DNA of 64,000 bases, taken from Larsenimonas salina. Its GTDB lineage: Bacteria > Pseudomonadota > Gammaproteobacteria > Pseudomonadales > Halomonadaceae. The position numbers were made by a program, and so were the translations under genes. The notes under the pieces are model-generated. The model was not told the origin of the DNA and ran no database searches. It was given only the letters and a program-made list of their open reading frames with translations. The DNA lies in NCBI RefSeq assembly GCF_023736155.1, contig NZ_JAMLJJ010000003.1, positions 248,001 to 312,000 of the forward strand, given 5' to 3'. Each line of letters begins with the position of its first letter. Positions within the stretch are counted from its first letter, which is position 1. Positions 61,453 to 64,000 of this stretch are shown one piece after another.

Positions 61453-61471
61453 TCGATTCAGCGCTAAACGG

Positions 61472-62578
61472 TCAGAAATCGACGACGACGTCGCCCTTCG
61501 GACGGCTGCAGCATGAAAGGATGTACCCTTCTTCGATATCTTCATCGGTGATACCGCCGTTATGCTCCATCTCAACCTCACCAGACTTGAGGCCGACACG
61601 GCACGTACCACAGATTCCCATACCGCACGCCTTGGGAATATGAAGCCCAAGCTTGGAAGCCGCTGCGTGAATGGTTTCCTCCGGCTGAATTCGGACGCTC
61701 TTGCCGGACTCGGCGAACTCGACATTTATCATGTCGGCAACGTCGACTTCTTCGGCCGCGACTTCGGCAAGCTCGGCAAGTTCTTCTGCGTTTTCACGAA
61801 CGTCGGTCGGCGTGGCGCCAAACGACTCCTCATGGTAGTGATTCATGTCGAATCCGCTTTCACGCAGAATCTTCTTGACCGCATTCATGTAGGGAACGGG
61901 ACCGCAGCAGAAGATTTCACGCTCCATGAAGTCCGGAGACATCATTCGGAACATCGGCTCCGTCAGGAAGCCGCGATAACCTGCCCAGGTTTCACCAAGG
62001 TCGTCTTTTTTCTCACAGATGACATGGAGCTTGAACTCGGGAATACGTGAGAAAATGTGGATCAGCTCACGGTGATAGATGACATCACCGGGGGAGCGGG
62101 CACTGTGGATGAAGTCGACATCGACTGATGCGTTCGTGTCGAAAAACCAGCGGGTCATCGACATCAACGGCGTCACACCGACACCGCCAGAGAGCAGCAG
62201 TACCTTGTCAGCCGGGTAGTCGATTGCGTTGAAGTCACCGACCGGGCCGTGAACATGCAGTCGATCATTGATCGACAGATTGTCGTGCAGCCAGTTGGAT
62301 ACATAGCCGCCCGGTACACGCTTGACCGTAATGGAGAAACTATAAGGTACCGAAGGTGAGCTCGAGATGGTATAAGAGCGCATGACCGTCTGACCATGAA
62401 TCTCCAGCTCAACCGTGACAAACTGCCCCGGCTTGAAGAAGAACATCAGGGGCTGGTCAGCCATGAAGCAGAAAGTACGCACGTCGTGCGTTTCCTGAAT
62501 TACCTTCACACAGCGCACTGCGTGACGGCCGTTGACCCAGGTTTGGGTCGTTACCGGATTAAAAAAGCTGGTAGTCAT
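61472..62578 (-). CDS. gbcB: Glycine betaine monooxygenase, reductase subunit
   Basis: This 368-residue reductase has an FAD/NAD(P)H module (RSYTISSSP; VLLLSGGVGVTPLMSM) and a C-terminal [2Fe-2S] domain with cysteines in ACGMGICGTCRVG and LSCCSRP. It feeds electrons to the Rieske oxygenase GbcA, which demethylates glycine betaine to dimethylglycine, a step in using the osmolyte as carbon and nitrogen source. An acidic stretch, ENAEELAELAEVAAEEVD, links the modules. ATG at 62578 is chosen; a GTG three codons upstream is possible. It is divergent from gbcA. Confidence 0.9.
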   Translation of the reverse strand: MTTSFFNPVTTQTWVNGRHAVRCVKVIQETHDVRTFCFMADQPLMFFFKPGQFVTVELEIHGQTVMRSYTISSSPSVPYSFSITVKRVPGGYVSNWLHDNLSINDRLHVHGPVGDFNAIDYPADKVLLLSGGVGVTPLMSMTRWFFDTNASVDVDFIHSARSPGDVIYHRELIHIFSRIPEFKLHVICEKKDDLGETWAGYRGFLTEPMFRMMSPDFMEREIFCCGPVPYMNAVKKILRESGFDMNHYHEESFGATPTDVRENAEELAELAEVAAEEVDVADMINVEFAESGKSVRIQPEETIHAAASKLGLHIPKACGMGICGTCRVGLKSGEVEMEHNGGITDEDIEEGYILSCCSRPKGDVVVDF

Positions 62579-62932
62579 GGTGGTCACTCTCTACAGGCCC
62601 TGCAATGCAACGCAGTCAGGACACCCTTGTGCCCCGTTCGTGGACAAATTCTGGCGGCGCACCACCCTATCGACTTGTCCGGCTGCGACATCGGCATAAC
62701 TCTCATAACCACCCCGCCCATTTTTTTTCCTATCTCACGTCGCGGGTGTGTCAGAGTATGTCGTCATCGGATAATCCACCCTCAGCCACCTAACGCAAAC
62801 TTCATTTGTCACCCTTGGGCAAACGGCCTTCCCTGCGCGAAAAGGTCGCCTGCTGCAGAAGGAGACAAAATAAGAACAACGCCTGCTCACAATCCCCGTG
62901 CCGGCGGCGACTTTTCATGAGGATTCCAGACT
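62579..62932. other. gbcB-gbcA intergenic region with three similar boxes
   Basis: In 354 bp there is no gene. CTGGCGGCGCA (62651-62661), CCGGCTGCGACA (62679-62690) and CCGGCGGCGACT (62901-62912) are similar, the first two 28 bp apart. They look like half-sites of an AraC-type activator such as GbdR. GGACAA/TTGTCC also forms a dyad across 62642-62680. Confidence 0.45.
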
Positions 62933-64000
62933 ATGCAACTGATTAACCACGAGCGGCTCGAAGACCCGCTTGGCGAAACCAAGAAAGCGTGCGCTCAGAT
63001 GCTGAATGAGCGTGACCCTTCGTTCACTTTACCGCAACCCTTTTATAAGGACGAGCGGGTTTTCGCAGTGGATATGCAGGAAATCTTCAGCAAAGAGTGG
63101 CTGTTCGCTGGAATGACCTGTGAGGTTCCCAAAAAGGGGAACTACCTGACGTTGACCGTAGGTGAAAACCCTATCGTTCTCGTCCGCGGCGACAAGGATG
63201 CCATTCACGGCTTCTATAACGTTTGCCGCCACCGCGGGTCAAAACTGTGTCTGCAAGAGCGTGGCAAGGCAGCCAAGCTGGTTTGCCCCTACCACCAGTG
63301 GACCTATGAGCTGGACGGTCGTCTGCTGTTCGCAGGCACCGACATGGGCGAAGATTTCGACATGAATGCCTACGGCCTCAAGCCGATTCATGTCCGCGTT
63401 GCCGGTGGATTCATTTTTGTATGCCTGTCCGAAGGCGAAGCGCCTGCGTTCGACGAGTTTGCCGAAACACTGGATCACTACCTCGAACCCTACGATATGG
63501 AAAATACCAAGATCGCGGTAGAGTCCAACATCGTCGAGGATGCGAACTGGAAGCTGGTCATCGAAAACAACCGTGAGTGCTACCACTGTAATGGTTCTCA
63601 CCCCGAGCTTCTGAACTCGCTGATCGAGTTCGATGACACCGACGACCCCCGTGCAACCGACGACTACAAGGCGCTGGTCGCCAAGAAGCAGTCCGACTGG
63701 TCCGCAGAAAGCGTTCCGTTCGAGCTCAAGCGTATCGGGCGTCGTAATCGTCTGACTCGTACTCCGCTGCTGAACGGCGTCGTTTCGATGACCATGGATG
63801 GCAAGCCGGGCTCCAAGAAGCTGATGGGCCGCCTGCAAAGTCCCGATATGGGCTCCTTGCGTATCCTGCACCTGCCAAACTCCTGGAACCACTTCATGGG
63901 CGACCATGCGATCGTGTTCCGCGTCCTGCCGCTGAGCGCGCAGAAAACGCTGGTCACGACCAAATGGCTCGTGCACAAGGACGCTGTCGAAGGTGAAGAT
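62933..64000 (+). CDS. gbcA: Glycine betaine monooxygenase, Rieske oxygenase subunit (N-terminal part)
   Basis: The window cuts this gene after 356 codons; the family is about 420-430 residues. The Rieske cluster ligands are C98-R-H100 and C118-P-Y-H121; the mononuclear iron site is in VIENNRECYHCNGSHPEL, with H218 and H223. These match GbcA, which opens the demethylation of glycine betaine to dimethylglycine and formaldehyde. GAGGA stands about 9 nt before the ATG. It is divergent from its reductase gbcB and shares the same control region. Confidence 0.92.
   Translation, partial: MQLINHERLEDPLGETKKACAQMLNERDPSFTLPQPFYKDERVFAVDMQEIFSKEWLFAGMTCEVPKKGNYLTLTVGENPIVLVRGDKDAIHGFYNVCRHRGSKLCLQERGKAAKLVCPYHQWTYELDGRLLFAGTDMGEDFDMNAYGLKPIHVRVAGGFIFVCLSEGEAPAFDEFAETLDHYLEPYDMENTKIAVESNIVEDANWKLVIENNRECYHCNGSHPELLNSLIEFDDTDDPRATDDYKALVAKKQSDWSAESVPFELKRIGRRNRLTRTPLLNGVVSMTMDGKPGSKKLMGRLQSPDMGSLRILHLPNSWNHFMGDHAIVFRVLPLSAQKTLVTTKWLVHKDAVEGED

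Noticed and set aside
1-64000. CRISPR arrays, insertion sequences, prophage or rRNA genes
   Set aside because: No spaced repeat array, transposase, integrase or rRNA sequence was seen.

Overview
The window reads as chromosomal DNA of a halophilic or halotolerant gammaproteobacterium, most likely of the Halomonadaceae. This is inferred from gene content and order: the blocks rsmE-gshB-yqgE-ruvX-pyrR-pyrB, secB-rhodanese-gpmI-envC-ctpA, ygfB/ubiH/ubiI beside zapA-6S RNA-ygfA, and glyQ-glyS next to parS sites are typical of gammaproteobacteria. Glycine betaine monooxygenase genes and acidic insertions in several proteins fit a salt-adapted lifestyle. GC content is high through most of the window. 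It drops visibly in the sugar transporter operon (6.3-9.9 kb), its upstream region (9.9-10.35 kb) and the gap at 29.3-29.9 kb. No tRNA or rRNA gene, insertion sequence, phage gene or CRISPR array was seen.

Region by region. 0-5 kb: end of ppsR, a P-loop kinase, a QueC-like PP-loop protein, a siderophore-interacting reductase with its MarR regulator, and a second MarR regulator divergent from an EamA exporter. 5-16 kb: an MFS transporter, a three-gene CUT2 sugar ABC transporter, an RNase J-type protein, another EamA transporter, a Gfo/Idh/MocA dehydrogenase, an oxaloacetate decarboxylase-like protein and an outer-membrane beta-barrel. 16-22 kb: a Sui1-like protein, a YbaY lipoprotein, and a LacI regulator / GPH symporter / GH3 beta-glucosidase cassette with a striking operator. 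22-28 kb: a sirtuin, a membrane protein with a degenerate NERD-like domain, RluF with a long basic tail, a sodium:solute symporter and a beta-hydroxyacid dehydrogenase.

28-36 kb: pyrimidine and glutathione genes, in which the non-catalytic dihydroorotase homologue pyrC' is split from pyrB by an SDR gene, then rsmE, secB and a rhodanese. 36-47.8 kb: gpmI, envC, ctpA, two ubiquinone hydroxylases, ygfB, zapA, 6S RNA, ygfA, an unlisted 31-residue membrane microprotein with its own promoter, ilvA and rpiA. 47.7-58 kb: an LPS inner-core cluster (waaA, hldE, a GT9 heptosyltransferase, kdkA, a YejM-like sulfatase, GT2 and GT4 glycosyltransferases, waaF, hldD). 58-64 kb: glyQS and the divergent glycine betaine monooxygenase genes gbcB and gbcA (the latter cut by the window end).

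The most notable non-coding signal is four identical 16-bp parS sites (TGTTTCACGTGAAACA) at 55976, 56033, 61258 and 61437. They sit in pairs in two gaps between convergent genes, and three lie in or beside intrinsic terminators, one of them forming the core of a perfect 42-bp palindrome. This places the window near the chromosomal origin and suggests that the centromere sites are shielded from transcription. Other structures worth a look are a perfect 17-bp inverted repeat inside the YejM-like gene, a hairpin inside the envC signal-peptide codons, and two divergent genes whose start codons overlap within a single CATG.
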